Position numbers and translations under genes: made by a program. 64,000 nucleotides of DNA from Henriciella litoralis (GTDB taxonomy: Bacteria > Pseudomonadota > Alphaproteobacteria > Caulobacterales > Hyphomonadaceae): contig NZ_NCSS01000006.1 in NCBI RefSeq assembly GCF_002088935.1, positions 1,706,407 to 1,770,406 of the forward strand. Reading direction: 5' to 3'. Positions within the stretch are counted from its first letter, which is position 1. Each line of letters starts with the position of its first letter. The notes beneath the pieces were generated by a model. The model did not search any database and was not told the DNA's origin. It saw only the letters and a list, made by a program, of their open reading frames with translations. This document shows, in pieces, positions 63,649 to 64,000 of this stretch.

Positions 63649-64000
63649 ATGAAACAGTTCCTCTCGATTCTTGCTCTGCTCGGGGTGTCATTGCTTGTCG
63701 CACCAGCGCCTGATGCGAGCAGTCAGTCCCGCATTCGGGACATTGTGGACGTTGAAGGTGTCCGCCAGAATGATCTCATCGGCTATGGTATTGTCGTTGG
63801 CCTGAACGGGACGGGTGACACGGTCCGGAACTCACCGTTCACTGAAGACTCCCTCACCTACATGCTTGAGCGGCTGGGCGTGAACGTCCAGGGCGAGGAC
63901 ATCAAACCGGACAATGTCGCCGCTGTGCTTGTGACAGCAACCCTGCCCTCTTTTGCCCGCAACGGCTCAACGCTCGACGTCTCGGTCTCATCCATCGGTG
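63649..64000 (+). CDS. flgI: FlgI, flagellar P-ring protein, cut by window edge
   Basis: About 117 codons of the P-ring subunit: signal peptide (FLSILALLGVSLLVAPAPDA), then the P-ring motif SRIRDIVDVEGVRQNDLIGY and GIVVGLNGTGDTVRNSPFTE. Continues beyond base 64000. FlgA, its chaperone, is in the fliM operon. Confidence 0.95.
   Translation, partial: MKQFLSILALLGVSLLVAPAPDASSQSRIRDIVDVEGVRQNDLIGYGIVVGLNGTGDTVRNSPFTEDSLTYMLERLGVNVQGEDIKPDNVAAVLVTATLPSFARNGSTLDVSVSSIG

Noticed and set aside
1..64000. tRNA genes, CRISPR arrays, insertion sequences or prophage remnants
   Set aside because: No cloverleaf-like sequence, regular short repeats, transposase or integrase genes were seen.

Overview
The window looks like chromosomal DNA of a motile, GC-rich alphaproteobacterium, most likely from the Hyphomonadaceae / Maricaulales / Caulobacterales side of the class. 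The main pointers are the flagellin regulators FlaF and FlbT, the ethylmalonyl-CoA pathway pair Ccr and Ecm, the ubiG / lysC / ptsP neighbourhood, and TTAA-N7-TTAA-like CtrA boxes in flagellar promoters. The lineage is inferred from gene content, not from any search. No tRNA, rRNA, insertion sequence, prophage or CRISPR array was seen.

Bases 1-36.3 kb are mostly housekeeping. In order they hold: ptsP (cut by the window edge), lysC, ubiG and a DUF924 gene; a LuxR-type regulator fused to a degenerate alpha/beta-hydrolase domain, divergent from a Bcr/CflA-like exporter; MltF; an SRPBCC-ArsR operon with two clear operators; ethylmalonyl-CoA mutase, SemiSWEET, a D-amino acid aminotransferase and crotonyl-CoA carboxylase/reductase; an M20 peptidase and a K+ channel. 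Next comes the translation block infC, rpmI, rplT, pheS, an unknown membrane gene, and pheT. It is followed by two glycosyltransferases, an ABHD10-like hydrolase, dnaJ, gltB, gltD, uppP and a lipoprotein.

Bases 36.3-64 kb start with an NDUFA9-like gene and a diguanylate cyclase, and then run as one flagellar region. The first minus-strand block (flgB, flgC, fliE, fliQ, flhA, fliR, flhB and a coiled-coil gene) encodes the proximal rod and export gate. fliI reads the other way. A second block holds flagellin, flaF, flbT and a DUF1217 gene. FlgN-like and rod-binding FlgJ-like genes are divergent from fliK and flgD. A long minus-strand operon runs fliM-like, motA, a periplasmic 601-residue protein, flgF, flgG, flgA, flgH, fliL. 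The plus strand closes with motB, flgE, flgK, flgL and the start of flgI.

The most interesting observations are these: a one-component regulator whose hydrolase domain has lost its catalytic Ser and His; a membrane gene sitting between pheS and pheT; an AUA start codon on infC; paired palindromic operators between gltD and uppP; a FliM-like protein without a CheY-binding N-terminus; a MotC-like periplasmic gene in the motA operon; and an NPEH instead of NPTH cleavage motif in FlhB. I did not find a convincing wholly new multi-gene system.
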